A stretch of 64,000 nt of DNA from Shewanella basaltis (GCF_023283885.1 NZ_JAKILA010000016.1:48170-112169), one strand, 5' to 3'; shown: positions 1-9,594, numbered from the stretch's first letter. Translations and numbers: made by a program. Notes: a model not told the origin generated them from the letters alone.

Positions 1-24
1 TGAGCTGAAAATAAGGAGTTAAGC

Positions 25-231
25 ATGAGTCATACTTACAAAATCATCGAGCTTGTTGGTTCATCGCCCATCAGCAGTGACGAGGCAGTAAAAAACGCCA
101 TTGCGTCAGCCAATAAATCGCTAAAACATCTGCGTTGGTTTGAAGTAGTTGAAACCCGAGGGCATCTAGAAGAAGGCTTAGTTGCCCACTGGCAAGTCAC
201 CATTAAAGTTGGCTTTACCTTGGAGAATTAA
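25..231 (+). CDS. Dodecin family flavin-binding protein
   Basis: A 68-residue protein of the dodecin family, which forms hollow dodecamers that bind riboflavin, FMN or related flavins in the cytoplasm and are thought to buffer free flavin. The sequence has the expected short length, the start [14 protein letters not shown], the SxxSxxEAVxNAI helix and the central Trp (LRWFEV) used to stack on flavin. A strong Shine-Dalgarno sequence (aaggag) lies 6 bases before the ATG. It is convergent with queG and only 42 bases separate them, with no clear terminator between. Family assignment is firm. The ligand is known from the family, not seen here. Confidence 0.93.
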   Translation: MSHTYKIIELVGSSPISSDEAVKNAIASANKSLKHLRWFEVVETRGHLEEGLVAHWQVTIKVGFTLEN

Positions 232-273
232 TGTATTGAAGGTTGGGTATGAATCACACTTATAATAAATCCA

Positions 274-1491
274 CTAGGCATCTCTTGGTAGGCCTTTTTG
301 TATGGCTCTAATGACGCGTTGGGTTTTGCGTGAAATCGCGTCCTGTGGTGCTTTTTGTTGCTGCTGTGTAATAGCCCAGTCGATGTGTTCTATTACCATG
401 TCGTCGACTTCATCGCTGAGCTTGCGTTGATTGAGCGCGGCGATGATTTCTGGGTTTGCAGGGGCGTTTCCTAGTGCGATAGCAATATTGCGTAGCCAGC
501 GTTTATGGCCGATACGGCGAATGGCGCTGCCTTCTGTTTGACGCAGAAATACCGCTTCTGACCAGTTAAATAGCGTGATGAGTTCGGGTTGAACTAGCGC
601 TTGGCGGGTATGAAAGTCAGACTCTGCTGTTAGTGGTGCTTTGCTGTTAACGGGGCAGACGAGTTGGCAGTCGTCGCAGCCGTATATGCGGTTGCCAATT
701 AAGGGCCGAAATTCTACTGGTATTGCTCCTTGCAACTCAATGGTTAAGTACGATATGCAGCGCCTTGCGTCGACGACGTAGGGTTCGACTATGGCGTTGG
801 TTGGGCATGATTTTATGCAGGCAACGCAGGTGTTGCAGTCGGCTTTTATTGGGATGTCTACCGGTAAAGGGAGGTTAATGAGCAGCTCACCTAAAAAAAA
901 CCAACTGCCAGCGTCTGGATGCAAAATAAGCGAGTGCTTGCCTGTCCAACCGAGCCCTGCTTTATCGGCAAGTGGGCGCTCAAGTATGGGGGCCGAATCG
1001 ACAAAAGGCCTAAAGTCGGTGTTATTGACCCCGAGGGTGTTGCAGTGTTCGGTAATTTTGTCGCCCAGTTTTTTAAGCCGTTGACGGATCATTTTGTGGT
1101 AGTCCCGCCCGCCTGCGTACCGGGAGATATAGCCTAAATTGGGGTCGGTTAAATTACTGGCAAAACCCGCCTCTGGCGGCAGGTAATCCATGCGTGCACA
1201 AATCACTCTTAATGTGCCTGGGTGGAGCTCATTAGGGCGTGCGCGCATCATGCCGTGGCTGGCCATGTAGTTCATTTCACCGTGGTAGCCGTTATCTAAC
1301 CAGTGTTGTAAACCCGCTTCGTGTTGGCTTAAATCGATATCTGCCACCCCGATGTGGGCAAAGCCAAGCGCTTTGCCCCAACTTTTGATGTGTTTGCTTA
1401 GCTCGGTGAGTTGAGCTGCGGTTAGCGGGCAAGACTTGGCTGTTGCTTTGGTGAGCGGTTTTGTTATTGATGTTGGGGTTGTAGGCGTCAT
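274..1491 (-). CDS. queG: Epoxyqueuosine reductase QueG
   Basis: Catalyses the last step of queuosine synthesis, reducing epoxyqueuosine to queuosine in tRNA, using cobalamin and two 4Fe-4S clusters. Visible marks are the DSAPILERPLADKAGLGWTG segment with the family's catalytic Asp, the first cluster motif CNTCVACIKSCP and the second CDDCQLVCP. The reading frame stays open upstream to 1647, inside the neighbouring GGDEF gene. The ATG at 1491 gives 405 residues, leaves a 40-base gap to that gene's stop and removes a poorly conserved N-terminal stretch, so I chose it. It is the first of three clearly B12-linked functions in this window, with metH and the cob/btu genes. Confidence 0.93.
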   Translation of the reverse strand: MTPTTPTSITKPLTKATAKSCPLTAAQLTELSKHIKSWGKALGFAHIGVADIDLSQHEAGLQHWLDNGYHGEMNYMASHGMMRARPNELHPGTLRVICARMDYLPPEAGFASNLTDPNLGYISRYAGGRDYHKMIRQRLKKLGDKITEHCNTLGVNNTDFRPFVDSAPILERPLADKAGLGWTGKHSLILHPDAGSWFFLGELLINLPLPVDIPIKADCNTCVACIKSCPTNAIVEPYVVDARRCISYLTIELQGAIPVEFRPLIGNRIYGCDDCQLVCPVNSKAPLTAESDFHTRQALVQPELITLFNWSEAVFLRQTEGSAIRRIGHKRWLRNIAIALGNAPANPEIIAALNQRKLSDEVDDMVIEHIDWAITQQQQKAPQDAISRKTQRVIRAIQKGLPRDA

Positions 1492-1531
1492 GGCACTGTT
1501 ATTAAGTAAACACCCCGAAATTATACGCGTT

Positions 1532-3418
1532 TTACTCGGCTTTGACACAGTTTCTGCCCGCGGCTTTGGCAGAGTAGAGTGCTTTATCGGCTTTGAGTAA
1601 TAAAGGGGATAATTCCGTTTCATTACTGTAGCTTGCCACCCCAGCACTGATTGTTTGTTCTAAGTGGGGGGATAGTTGGCTCCAATCATAATTGGCGATG
1701 GTGTCAATTAAGCGGTTGGCAATTTCAATGGCTTTGGTTTTATCGATATTGGGCAGTAGTACCAAAAACTCTTCGCCGCCCACTCGGCCAACCACGTCTG
1801 TTTCGCGCATCATGCTTGAGCAAATTGAGGCTAATTTAACTAAGACTTTATCGCCTATCTCATGGCCTAAAGTGTCATTCACTTTTTTAAAGTGATCGGC
1901 ATCGAAAGAAATAATAGAAAAGGGCTTGGCCGACTGTTGTGCAGCTTTTAAAAAATGCTGGCCTTGTGCATAGGTGTCGCGTCGGTTTGACAATTTAGTG
2001 AGATCATCGGTTAGTGCTAACACTTTAAATTGTTTTTTTCGCACAAGCTGTTTGTAAGCAAACACGGATACAATCACTAAAATAATGGCTACAAGGATAA
2101 TTATAATAATCTGCATTTGTTCATTACGTTGCAGAATTTGTAATTGTTGTTCTTTGTCTTTGTCTCGTTGCACTAACCATTCGTTTTCGGACTGAATTTT
2201 GTCGGTGTTAAAGCGCGTTTGCATTTCTGTGTTTCTGTCTGACATGGTTTGTTTGTCGAGTTCAAGATGTGAGTCGACATAAGCCAGTAGTGAGTTATAT
2301 GCTTCTTGCCACAAGGCTAAGTCTTGATAGATTTGGCTTTTTAAACGCAGTGCGCTGTTAAGGCCACGAGCATTTTCACTGTCACTAAACGCTTGCTCTG
2401 CTTTTTGTATATATTCTAATGCTTGGGTATTGTTGTTGAGTTTGTTATGCACATTTGCAAGGTACAAATTCATATAACTATAGCTGCCTTCGTTGTCCGA
2501 TTTAATCTGTTTTTCGGCTTGTTCTAGTATGGCTTTGGCTTCGTCTAGGCGATTGAGGTGAATTAAATTTCCACCGATGCTTATCGAGGCATCTGCAGCG
2601 GCGGTGATTTCATTTTCACTTAACCAAAAATCTCGGCCTTTTTGATAACGGACTATGGCCTCTTGGTAGCGCGCTAACTCTTCCAATGACATGGCGATTT
2701 CATTGTTGATTTTATTTGCAGCAAATAACTGATTTTGTTGGCGGTAGTATTGCTCAAGTTTTAATTGGTATTTAAGGGCATTTTCGGCATCACCAAAGCG
2801 GCGGTAACTGTTAGCCAGCTCGCCCAGATTTACATTGGCCCAGTAGGGAAGGTTAAGCGTTTCGTATAGGTTTTGTGCGGTAATAAGATCTTCTAACGCG
2901 GCAGAAAAATTACCCATGTAAGACAATATGGTGCCTCTAATACTGCGACCATCGGCAATGAGTCGTGGGTCTTCTAGTAGATAGGCATTGTCGATGGCGG
3001 TGTCTAGGTCAGCAAATAACGTATCGTTTTTACCCAAATAATGTAAAAACCATGTTTTACATAATTGCAGATCAATTTGGATTAATGATGGTGTGGCTTG
3101 GTGATATATTTTGAGATGTTCATCAGCAAAACGAACTGCAGCTTTCATTTGTTCTGAGTTGTCAGCGGGCAAATTCCAACAGGTTAAGCGCGTGTGCAGT
3201 TGTTGTCTTGCCACGTCGTTACTCGCTAAACTGTCTTTGTATTCTTGAAGCAGTTTGCTGATGTCGTCGTCAGACAAAAATTTTCCGCTGTCAAACAGTT
3301 GATAAATTTCATCGGCCCTTGGGTTATCAATCGGGCTGGCATTTGTTTTGCCAGCGATGCCGACTAACATAAACAGTATTAAACAATTAACTGTGCCTGT
3401 GAGTATTGATTTAAACAA
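1532..3418 (-). CDS. Membrane diguanylate cyclase with periplasmic TPR-like sensor (GGDEF)
   Basis: A 628-residue protein predicted to make cyclic di-GMP. It begins with a signal peptide (cleavage near TNA-SP), followed by about 390 residues of helical TPR-like repeats that would lie in the periplasm. A single membrane segment of Ile and Val residues sits around 435-455, and a C-terminal GGDEF domain follows. The active-site motif is GGEEF, a functional variant. An RETD inhibitory site sits five residues before it, so product feedback control is expected. The trigger sensed by the repeats is unknown. It lies upstream of queG on the same strand, with 40 bases between stop and start, so the two may share a transcript. 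Confidence 0.9.
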   Translation of the reverse strand: MFKSILTGTVNCLILFMLVGIAGKTNASPIDNPRADEIYQLFDSGKFLSDDDISKLLQEYKDSLASNDVARQQLHTRLTCWNLPADNSEQMKAAVRFADEHLKIYHQATPSLIQIDLQLCKTWFLHYLGKNDTLFADLDTAIDNAYLLEDPRLIADGRSIRGTILSYMGNFSAALEDLITAQNLYETLNLPYWANVNLGELANSYRRFGDAENALKYQLKLEQYYRQQNQLFAANKINNEIAMSLEELARYQEAIVRYQKGRDFWLSENEITAAADASISIGGNLIHLNRLDEAKAILEQAEKQIKSDNEGSYSYMNLYLANVHNKLNNNTQALEYIQKAEQAFSDSENARGLNSALRLKSQIYQDLALWQEAYNSLLAYVDSHLELDKQTMSDRNTEMQTRFNTDKIQSENEWLVQRDKDKEQQLQILQRNEQMQIIIIILVAIILVIVSVFAYKQLVRKKQFKVLALTDDLTKLSNRRDTYAQGQHFLKAAQQSAKPFSIISFDADHFKKVNDTLGHEIGDKVLVKLASICSSMMRETDVVGRVGGEEFLVLLPNIDKTKAIEIANRLIDTIANYDWSQLSPHLEQTISAGVASYSNETELSPLLLKADKALYSAKAAGRNCVKAE

Positions 3419-3803
3419 AGCGACTGAGTCTCATTTTAATTATTATTAGATAACGTCGTGATTTAGATTAGCGTTTTTTTAAACAAATGTCTTGTATATA
3501 AATTGTTTAGTTGATGATTTGTTACACATTCATTTTGTTTCAATTGTGGTGCCCCTTGGTCAGTAAACTGGGTTTGCATTTGGGGGGGCAGACGCCTTTA
3601 TGATGGTGGTATTACATCCCTTTGCGTTGAACCTTGCCTAAAAGAATGCCCAGCTGCTTTGGCTTTACGTTCTCGCTATTTGAAAGGGAGCAACCATGAC
3701 TTAGCGACGCCTTAATCAAATACCGCTGGACGCATTCTGAGTGGTCACTTATTGATGCGCAATGGTATTATGTACATTGTTGCTAAAAAGTAGAGAGAAC
3801 ACC
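3419..3803. other. Intergenic region with a start-less open frame
   Basis: This 385-base gap separates the divergent GGDEF and DUF3069 genes. The first part is AT-rich and should hold the GGDEF promoter. From about 3507 to 3713 on the plus strand one frame is free of stops for roughly 65 codons and ends in a Cys-rich, basic tail (LCVEPCLKECP, then YLKGSNHDLATP). It has no ATG, GTG or TTG at its head and no ribosome site. It may be a gene relic or part of a dispersed repeat. I do not call it a gene. Confidence 0.4.
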
Positions 3804-4238
3804 ATGAGCAAAGTTGATCAAGAATATGAAAAAGTGGCTAGGCAAATTTCTTATAATGTCGCCAATAAAGTGTTACCCATGGATCAGTTGCCGCAAACAC
3901 TGCAAGAAGCTTACGATGGTTTATTTAACGAGTTAGTTGCAGACAAGGCCAATGTATTTGCACAAGCTTGGGCTGCTTTGCCTGCCAGTGCGCAAAAGTT
4001 ATTTACTCAAGCTGAGTTTCATGGTTTTTATATTGCCAATGCGTGGATGCAATTAAGCCGGGTGGCACAAGAAATTGCCGACAGCGCCGACTCTGAAGAA
4101 GAAATGAATAATAATGAATACGATGGTGTCTTTGGCCGTTTAGCTGAGCAATCACTTAAAGAGTGTTTGCGTAAGCTTAAAAAGGCCCGTACCGATAGGT
4201 CAATGTTTAACAGCTTTAAGCAAGTCATGTCGCAATAG
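3804..4238 (+). CDS. DUF3069 family protein
   Basis: A 144-residue acidic, soluble, helical protein of the DUF3069 family, seen in Shewanella, Vibrio and relatives. No function is established. The frame opens earlier, at 3762, but the ATG at 3804 follows gagagaacacc and gives the typical start MSKVDQEYEKVARQISYNVA. An acidic patch (ADSADSEEEMNNNEYD) lies near residue 110, and the C-terminus is basic (LRKLKKARTDR). It has no signal peptide or membrane segment. It is probably monocistronic, ending in a strong hairpin shared with the convergent malic enzyme gene. Confidence 0.8.
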   Translation: MSKVDQEYEKVARQISYNVANKVLPMDQLPQTLQEAYDGLFNELVADKANVFAQAWAALPASAQKLFTQAEFHGFYIANAWMQLSRVAQEIADSADSEEEMNNNEYDGVFGRLAEQSLKECLRKLKKARTDRSMFNSFKQVMSQ

Positions 4239-4251
4239 TGTTTGCCAAGAT

Positions 4252-4280
4252 AAAAAATCCCAGCTGAGCTGGGATTTTTT
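4252..4280. terminator. Bidirectional rho-independent terminator
   Basis: A perfect 13-base stem (AAAAAATCCCAGC / GCTGGGATTTTTT) with a 3-base loop lies 13 bases after the DUF3069 stop and 13 bases before the malic enzyme stop. It carries a T-tract on both strands, so it can end both convergent transcripts. Confidence 0.93.
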
Positions 4281-4293
4281 ATGCATAAAATTA

Positions 4294-5982
4294 TTAAAAC
4301 GAGGTGCGTCTATAACGGCGATATTCTGGTTCCCAGAAGTTGGCTTCAATAGATTGTTTTAATAGCTCATCGGTGCATGGTAAGGCTAAACCTTGGTCAA
4401 TAGCGGTACGAGCTACTGCAAAGGCGATGTACTTACTCACACTTTGAATATCTTCTAGTTTTGGCAATAACGATCCGGTGCCATTTTTACCTAATGGAGA
4501 GCATTCTGATAACGCTTGGCTTGATGCCATTAGCATTTCATCTGACACGCGTTTGGCGCCGCAAGACAATACCCCTAAACCAATACCCGGGAAAATAAAG
4601 CTGTTGTTGCATTGGGCTATTTCATAGGTTTCGCCATTAACGACAACCGGTTCAAACGGGCTACCCGTTGCCACTAATGCCTGGCCAGATGTCCAGTGTA
4701 AAATATCTTTTGGCGTAGCTTCAACGCGGCTTGTTGGGTTAGAAAGCGGAAACACAATTGGGCGTTTACAATGGCTGTGCATGGCACGAATGATTTCTTC
4801 GGTAAATAATCCCGGCGCGCCAGATACACCAATTAACACAGTTGGCTTGGCATTGTTAACAACATCTAATAACGAAATGTTGTCGCTGTAGTTGTCCCAA
4901 CCTTTAACGCGGTCGCATTGTTGTGCCAACTTTTGCTGAAATGGCAGTAAGTTAGGCATGTTGTCTAACAATAAGCCCCAGCGGTCAACCATAAAGACTT
5001 GCGAGCGAGCTTGCTCGTCGCTGATGCCCTCTGCAACCATTTGTGCCACGATGGCTTCTGCAATGCCGCAGCCTGCGCTACCAGCCCCTAAAAACGTGAC
5101 TCGTTGCTGGCTTAAGGTGCTGTTAGCCGCTTTACATGCTGCCAGTAATGACCCCACAGTTACAGCTGCGGTGCCTTGAATGTCGTCGTTAAAGCTACAA
5201 TATTGATCTTTATAGCGTTCAAGCAGTGGCATGGCATTTTTTTGTGCAAAATCTTCAAACTGGATTAAGGCATCGGGCCAGCGGCGGCTAACGGCCTGCA
5301 TAAAGGCTTCAACAAATTCGGTGTATTCATCGCCGCCAATACGTTGGTGACGCCAACCCATGTACATTGGATCTTCTAATAAATGTGGGTTATCTGTGCC
5401 CACATCTAGGGTAATGGCTAAGCAGTATGCTGGGCTTATCCCGCCGCAACTGGTGTAGAGTGATAATTTACCAATGGGGATCCCCATGCCGCCAATACCT
5501 TGATCACCAAGGCCTAAAATACGCTCGCCGTCTGTGACAACGATGACTTTTACTTTATGGCGGGTTGAGTTGTTTAAGATGTCGTCTATGCGGTCTTTGT
5601 TAGGGTACGAAATAAATAACCCACGGTTGCGGCGATAGTTTTTAGAAAAACGCTCACAGGCTAAGCCTACCGTTGGGGTATAGATTATCGGCATCATTTC
5701 GCTGATATGATTACGCACTAAACGGTAAAACAGGGTTTCGTTGGTGTCTTGAATGTTGCGTAAATAAATATGTTTATCAAGGTCGTTATTGAAACTTTTA
5801 AACTGAGCATAAGCGCGCGAGGCTTGCTCGTCGATGGTTTCAATTACCCAAGGCAATAATCCTTCGAGGTTAAAGTAAATGCGTTCTTCTTCGCTAAATG
5901 CAGTGCCTTTGTTAAGCAGAGGAGATTCAAGAATCGCAGGACCAGCGAAAGGAAGATAGAGGGGGCGTTTATTATCGTCCAT
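4294..5982 (-). CDS. maeA: NAD-dependent malic enzyme (oxaloacetate-decarboxylating)
   Basis: Converts L-malate to pyruvate and CO2 with reduction of NAD, linking the TCA cycle to pyruvate. The 562 residues match the long bacterial SfcA/MaeA form. Family marks are YTPTVGLAC near the N-terminus, the [15 protein letters not shown] substrate and metal-binding region, [11 protein letters not shown], and the Rossmann motif [12 protein letters not shown]. The ATG at 5982 has an AAGG ribosome site. It stands alone, convergent with DUF3069. The NAD rather than NADP preference is inferred from family resemblance to E. coli MaeA. Confidence 0.95.
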   Translation of the reverse strand: MDDNKRPLYLPFAGPAILESPLLNKGTAFSEEERIYFNLEGLLPWVIETIDEQASRAYAQFKSFNNDLDKHIYLRNIQDTNETLFYRLVRNHISEMMPIIYTPTVGLACERFSKNYRRNRGLFISYPNKDRIDDILNNSTRHKVKVIVVTDGERILGLGDQGIGGMGIPIGKLSLYTSCGGISPAYCLAITLDVGTDNPHLLEDPMYMGWRHQRIGGDEYTEFVEAFMQAVSRRWPDALIQFEDFAQKNAMPLLERYKDQYCSFNDDIQGTAAVTVGSLLAACKAANSTLSQQRVTFLGAGSAGCGIAEAIVAQMVAEGISDEQARSQVFMVDRWGLLLDNMPNLLPFQQKLAQQCDRVKGWDNYSDNISLLDVVNNAKPTVLIGVSGAPGLFTEEIIRAMHSHCKRPIVFPLSNPTSRVEATPKDILHWTSGQALVATGSPFEPVVVNGETYEIAQCNNSFIFPGIGLGVLSCGAKRVSDEMLMASSQALSECSPLGKNGTGSLLPKLEDIQSVSKYIAFAVARTAIDQGLALPCTDELLKQSIEANFWEPEYRRYRRTSF

Positions 5983-6143
5983 GGGGAACCTTAATGTGTG
6001 TGTGTTTTAAGAATATTTATTATTATAGATTATCACGTCTGATCTTTTTTGTGGTCTGTTAAGTGACTAAAATCACGTTTTTTATTTTGAATTATTCTCC
6101 TGTTCAATAGAGTGAATATTGTTTGAATTTAAACGTGAGATAC

Positions 6144-6170
6144 AAAAATGCGCAACCTAAGCTGCGCATT
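6144..6170 (-). terminator. Rho-independent terminator after yehS
   Basis: An 8-base perfect stem (AATGCGCA / TGCGCATT) with an 8-base loop is followed, on the minus strand, by five T residues. It lies 33 bases after the yehS stop. Confidence 0.8.
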
Positions 6171-6202
6171 GATAGCGTGTTTTTTCAACTGTTACGCTTA
6201 AA

Positions 6203-6667
6203 TTACTTACCGCGATGTTTAATCGATAGGCCTTTTACAAAGTTACGTAATACCTGGTCGCCACAGGTTTTATAGTTTTTGTGGTCTGGGTTACGAAACA
6301 GCGCCCCAAGTTCAGACTTTGACATGGCAAAATCGGCTAATGCTAAGGTTGCAATGATGTCTTCTTCGCGCATTTCAAGGGCAACGCGTAATTTTTTGAA
6401 GATCAGGTTATTGGTTAGTTGCTTTAACGGTGCAGGGACTTCAGTACCTGGTTTTAAACCACGGTTGTTGATGATTAAACCGTCTAAAAACTGACACATT
6501 AATTTGTCATTGCATGCTTGATAACCTTCTTCGTCCTCTTTTTTCAGCAAGGCAATAATTTGATCTGAGGTGATGTCGGTATTAGCTTGGCTGAAAATAT
6601 TAATCATTTTGGCATTTGAATAATCAAACACAAAACGAATACGGCGAAGAATATCATTGTTAATCAT
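6203..6667 (-). CDS. yehS: YehS family protein (DUF1456, two repeats)
   Basis: A 154-residue protein of the YehS/DUF1456 family, made of two related halves. The first (NNDILRRIRFVFDYSNAKM... LLKKEDEEGYQACND) and the second (LTNNLIFKKLRVALEMREEDI... LFRNPDHKNYKTCGDQ) share the pattern of an Arg-rich helix, an LxKxDxxxYxxC loop and an LxxFxxGL tail. The function is unknown. The protein is cytoplasmic with no transmembrane segment. The ATG at 6667 follows agagaacctt. It is monocistronic, with its own terminator downstream. Confidence 0.88.
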   Translation of the reverse strand: MINNDILRRIRFVFDYSNAKMINIFSQANTDITSDQIIALLKKEDEEGYQACNDKLMCQFLDGLIINNRGLKPGTEVPAPLKQLTNNLIFKKLRVALEMREEDIIATLALADFAMSKSELGALFRNPDHKNYKTCGDQVLRNFVKGLSIKHRGK

Positions 6668-6751
6668 AAGGTTCTCTGGCGCGGCGGCGCATAAATAGTT
6701 TAGGTCAAGTGACGAAGCGTTATTATAGCGAGTTATCAGCGAAGCGTCAGA

Positions 6752-7783
6752 TTATTCGTCAGTTTTTAGTTGATTTCTTATTGCTTGACGGATCTTGTCA
6801 TGCAAACCAAACACTCGCGTTATGTTGTCTAAGTCCCATGAGGTATTTTCTAGTATCACGACGCTCAAGTGTGCTTGCGGATAATACAGCATAAGGCTGA
6901 TGTAGCCGGGCAGGTAACCGCTGTGACTGTATTCGATTAGCCCATCCCGATGATTAATTTGCAAGCCATAGCCATAATCGAGCTCACCCCAACGATGCGG
7001 TCTTTTGGCGCTAGGAGTGGTCATTGCTTTTACACTCGCGGCAGATAAAAACGGTTGTTGTTTAAGGCCTGCAATAAATGCTGCAATACCTTGGCTACTG
7101 GCTTGCATTGCACCAAAAGCAATAAAACCGTTATCTATGGTGAACTCATCTAACCGCACTGGTTGCTGTTGTTGCTCCATAAAGCCGGGCACTAATCGTG
7201 GCTGTTTAGCGTATAACTCAGTTATTTCACCCACATCAGCACTGATGTCGAGTTGATATTGCGCTGCAAATTGATTGACTAACTCTGCAAAGGGCATGTG
7301 GTAACGCTGGCTAAGAATATCGCCAAGCAGTTTGTAGCCATAGTTTGAGTAGCTAAATTGACTGCCAGGCATAAACTGCGATTGCGCGTTAAGGCTCGAT
7401 GATTTAGGCGGCAATATACCCGAGGTATGATTAAGTAACTGCGCGATAGTGATTGGGTGTTCGGTCACTATATTCAGATAATCAGTTATGTCATCGTTTA
7501 AGGATATTTTTTGCTGATCAGCAGCGCGTAATACCAAAGTGGCGGTGATGGTTTTAGAAATAGATCCAATTAAAAAACGACTGTCGGCATTAATGCCGTC
7601 TCCTTGGGTGAGGTCGACATAAGTTTGCTGGTTGTCATTGATTAAAATTCGTCCTGTAAACGGTCTTGAACCTTGGTCGATGATTGTTTGTACATCGGTG
7701 TTGGTGATATTTAATGCCAACGCAGAAAAAGACACTAGGTTGCAACCGAGTATGAGTAAGGCGATCTTTTTTAGCTGACTCAT
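6752..7783 (-). CDS. Periplasmic serine hydrolase, class C beta-lactamase fold
   Basis: A 343-residue exported member of the class C beta-lactamase / D-alanyl carboxypeptidase / esterase superfamily. A signal peptide (ending near ALA-LN) precedes the catalytic Ser-x-x-Lys box S74-ISK77. A YSN motif follows (FSYSNYGYK), and the third box is HSGYLPGY rather than KTG, which is common among esterase or peptidase members rather than true beta-lactamases. The substrate cannot be read from sequence. It overlaps the upstream Nramp-like gene by 4 bases (ATGA type), so the two are translationally coupled and probably co-regulated. Confidence 0.85.
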   Translation of the reverse strand: MSQLKKIALLILGCNLVSFSALALNITNTDVQTIIDQGSRPFTGRILINDNQQTYVDLTQGDGINADSRFLIGSISKTITATLVLRAADQQKISLNDDITDYLNIVTEHPITIAQLLNHTSGILPPKSSSLNAQSQFMPGSQFSYSNYGYKLLGDILSQRYHMPFAELVNQFAAQYQLDISADVGEITELYAKQPRLVPGFMEQQQQPVRLDEFTIDNGFIAFGAMQASSQGIAAFIAGLKQQPFLSAASVKAMTTPSAKRPHRWGELDYGYGLQINHRDGLIEYSHSGYLPGYISLMLYYPQAHLSVVILENTSWDLDNITRVFGLHDKIRQAIRNQLKTDE

Positions 7784-9039
7784 TTTGTTAAGTACCAGTA
7801 AATAAACAACAGTGCAAAGCTAATTAAATACACTAAACCCAACCAGGACAGCGCGACCATTACAGGGCCATAGCGATGCTGTTTAGGTAAATTTTGACTG
7901 GTCATTAAGCGGAAGTTTAACCAGGCAAAGATCACCGTGGTCATATAGGCAAGGATCATCACAAACTCAAGCAGTGGCAATAAAGCGCCTTTAAAAAATA
8001 AAATGAGTAATAAACCCAAAGCACTTACCGCTAACATGACTGGGGTTAAATAACTGCGTGGTGAGGTGCTGTGAGACAGTAGCCTCCAGCCCATGTCTAA
8101 AGTGCGGCTGTAGCCGTCAATCACGGTTACCGTGGTACTAAAAATACATAAAAAAGCCACAATCCCAATTAAGTAGCGGGTTTCATTGCCCATCACCTGG
8201 CTGTAGAGGGTAATTAATTGCGAGGCAAACACCGCCCCAGAGTCAGAAAATCGCTCGCCACTGCCGTGCATCACTAATGCGCCAAGGGCTAAAAACACAA
8301 TGGCTAAAATGGCTGTGGTGACATAGCCTAGATTAAAGTCAAAAATAGCTTGTTTTGCAGTGACGGTTTGGCTTTTACGTTTTTCAACGAGCCATAATGA
8401 GTTCCAGGCGCTTACTTCAATTGGTGCTGGCATCCAGCCCATCATAGCCACTAAAAAGCCCACATACGCCCATTGCCAAGGTGACTCATTTGTTGATGGC
8501 GTGGCTAATCCAGTTTGGTGGTTAAAGGCTAATGCGACTGCGGTTAATGTGGTCAAGGTGAGAGCAAACATAATCACTTTTGTGAGCCTGTCGAGCAGTT
8601 TGTAATGACCAAAAATGAGTAAGGCCAATGAACTCAATAATACGATTAGGGCCAATACATCAATTGACAGCGGAATAAATTGAGTCAGCATGGCGGCCGT
8701 TAACATGCATACCCCAGCTGTGCTAGCGATAGCGGCAATAACATTGAGCCCTGTAAACAGCATTAAATAACGACGGCCTTGTTTTTGATAACCTTGCAGT
8801 AAACTTTCTCCCGTGGCTGCTGTGTAATGTGCACCTGCGGCAAAGAAAGGGTATTTGAGGATGTTGACTAACAAAATTAACCAGGCTAATTGCCAGCCAA
8901 ACTCAGCCCCTGCTCGGGTCGATGCCACCAGGTGTGACGCGCCAATAGCCGCCGCAGCCATTAAAATGCCGGGGCCTGTTGCTGATAAAAGGGTTGTTAT
9001 TTGATGAATAACTGGAGCGGTATTATTTTTGTGATACAT
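7780..9039 (-). CDS. Nramp-superfamily membrane transporter lacking the DPGN metal motif
   Basis: A multi-spanning inner-membrane protein (419 residues, about 11 helices) of the Nramp/SLC11 superfamily. The helix-1 signature starts GPGILMAAAAIG and ends TRAGAEFGW, as in Nramp, but the DPGN metal-binding motif is replaced by GASH. In helix 6 the usual MPH is MPAP. True Nramp proteins need those residues for Mn/Fe binding, so the substrate here is probably not a standard Nramp ion. The ATG at 9039 is preferred, and a TTG at 9051 is an in-frame alternative. Neither has a clear ribosome site. It is the middle gene of a three-gene operon. Confidence 0.82.
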   Translation of the reverse strand: MYHKNNTAPVIHQITTLLSATGPGILMAAAAIGASHLVASTRAGAEFGWQLAWLILLVNILKYPFFAAGAHYTAATGESLLQGYQKQGRRYLMLFTGLNVIAAIASTAGVCMLTAAMLTQFIPLSIDVLALIVLLSSLALLIFGHYKLLDRLTKVIMFALTLTTLTAVALAFNHQTGLATPSTNESPWQWAYVGFLVAMMGWMPAPIEVSAWNSLWLVEKRKSQTVTAKQAIFDFNLGYVTTAILAIVFLALGALVMHGSGERFSDSGAVFASQLITLYSQVMGNETRYLIGIVAFLCIFSTTVTVIDGYSRTLDMGWRLLSHSTSPRSYLTPVMLAVSALGLLLILFFKGALLPLLEFVMILAYMTTVIFAWLNFRLMTSQNLPKQHRYGPVMVALSWLGLVYLISFALLFIYWYLTK

Positions 9040-9054
9040 GATAAAAGCCAATGC

Positions 9055-9594
9055 TTATTGTGAGGAGTGAGAGGTTAATACTTGTTCTATACGCAATAAC
9101 GTGGCGTTTATTTGTTGTAGATTTTCAACGAATAACGCATCTAAAGTTGGTGGCTGCGTGGCGTTTTCTTGGCGTTGGTTTAATAACGATTTTTGCGTTA
9201 AAACCTGTTCTCTAAAGTGATACACATCAACAACGCCGACCAAATTAATTAACGCGCCAGTACCCGATTGCCCAGCGGTTTCAACGGTTAATTTATGCAA
9301 ACCAAACAGGCGCATAATTGGGCCTTGAATCAGTGCCATATCGGTAATTTTATCCAAGGGGATGGTGTTCTCTGTGCGGGTTAATAATCCTTTTCGGACA
9401 ATGAGCTTTTGTTCGGTGAGTTCTGCACTCATGTTGGCAATATACCGTCTGGTTGCCCATATTCCTAAAGGAAACCATAACAATAACAGCGGAATACCAA
9501 TCACACTCACGCTAATCAGCAATGCGCCAGATACTAACCAGTACAGGCCTAGGTTTGTATGAAAGTGTGCACTAACTTGTTTTTTATCACTCAT
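9055..9594 (-). CDS. Bacterial PH domain membrane protein (bPH_2, YdbS/YdbT-like)
   Basis: A 179-residue protein with two adjoining membrane helices (about residues 15-50) followed by a bacterial pleckstrin-homology domain: YIANMSAELTEQKLIVRKGL, then IPLDKITDMALIQGP and GLHKLTVETAGQSG. These are standard bPH_2 (DUF304) landmarks. The last 50 residues form an amphipathic helix. Members of the family sit in the inner membrane with unclear roles. It is the first gene of an operon with the Nramp-like transporter (15 bases from its stop to the chosen start) and the serine hydrolase. Confidence 0.85.
   Translation of the reverse strand: MSDKKQVSAHFHTNLGLYWLVSGALLISVSVIGIPLLLLWFPLGIWATRRYIANMSAELTEQKLIVRKGLLTRTENTIPLDKITDMALIQGPIMRLFGLHKLTVETAGQSGTGALINLVGVVDVYHFREQVLTQKSLLNQRQENATQPPTLDALFVENLQQINATLLRIEQVLTSHSSQ

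Noticed and set aside
791..1137. Open frames on the plus strand inside queG
   Set aside because: They are shadows of the strong minus-strand queG coding sequence.
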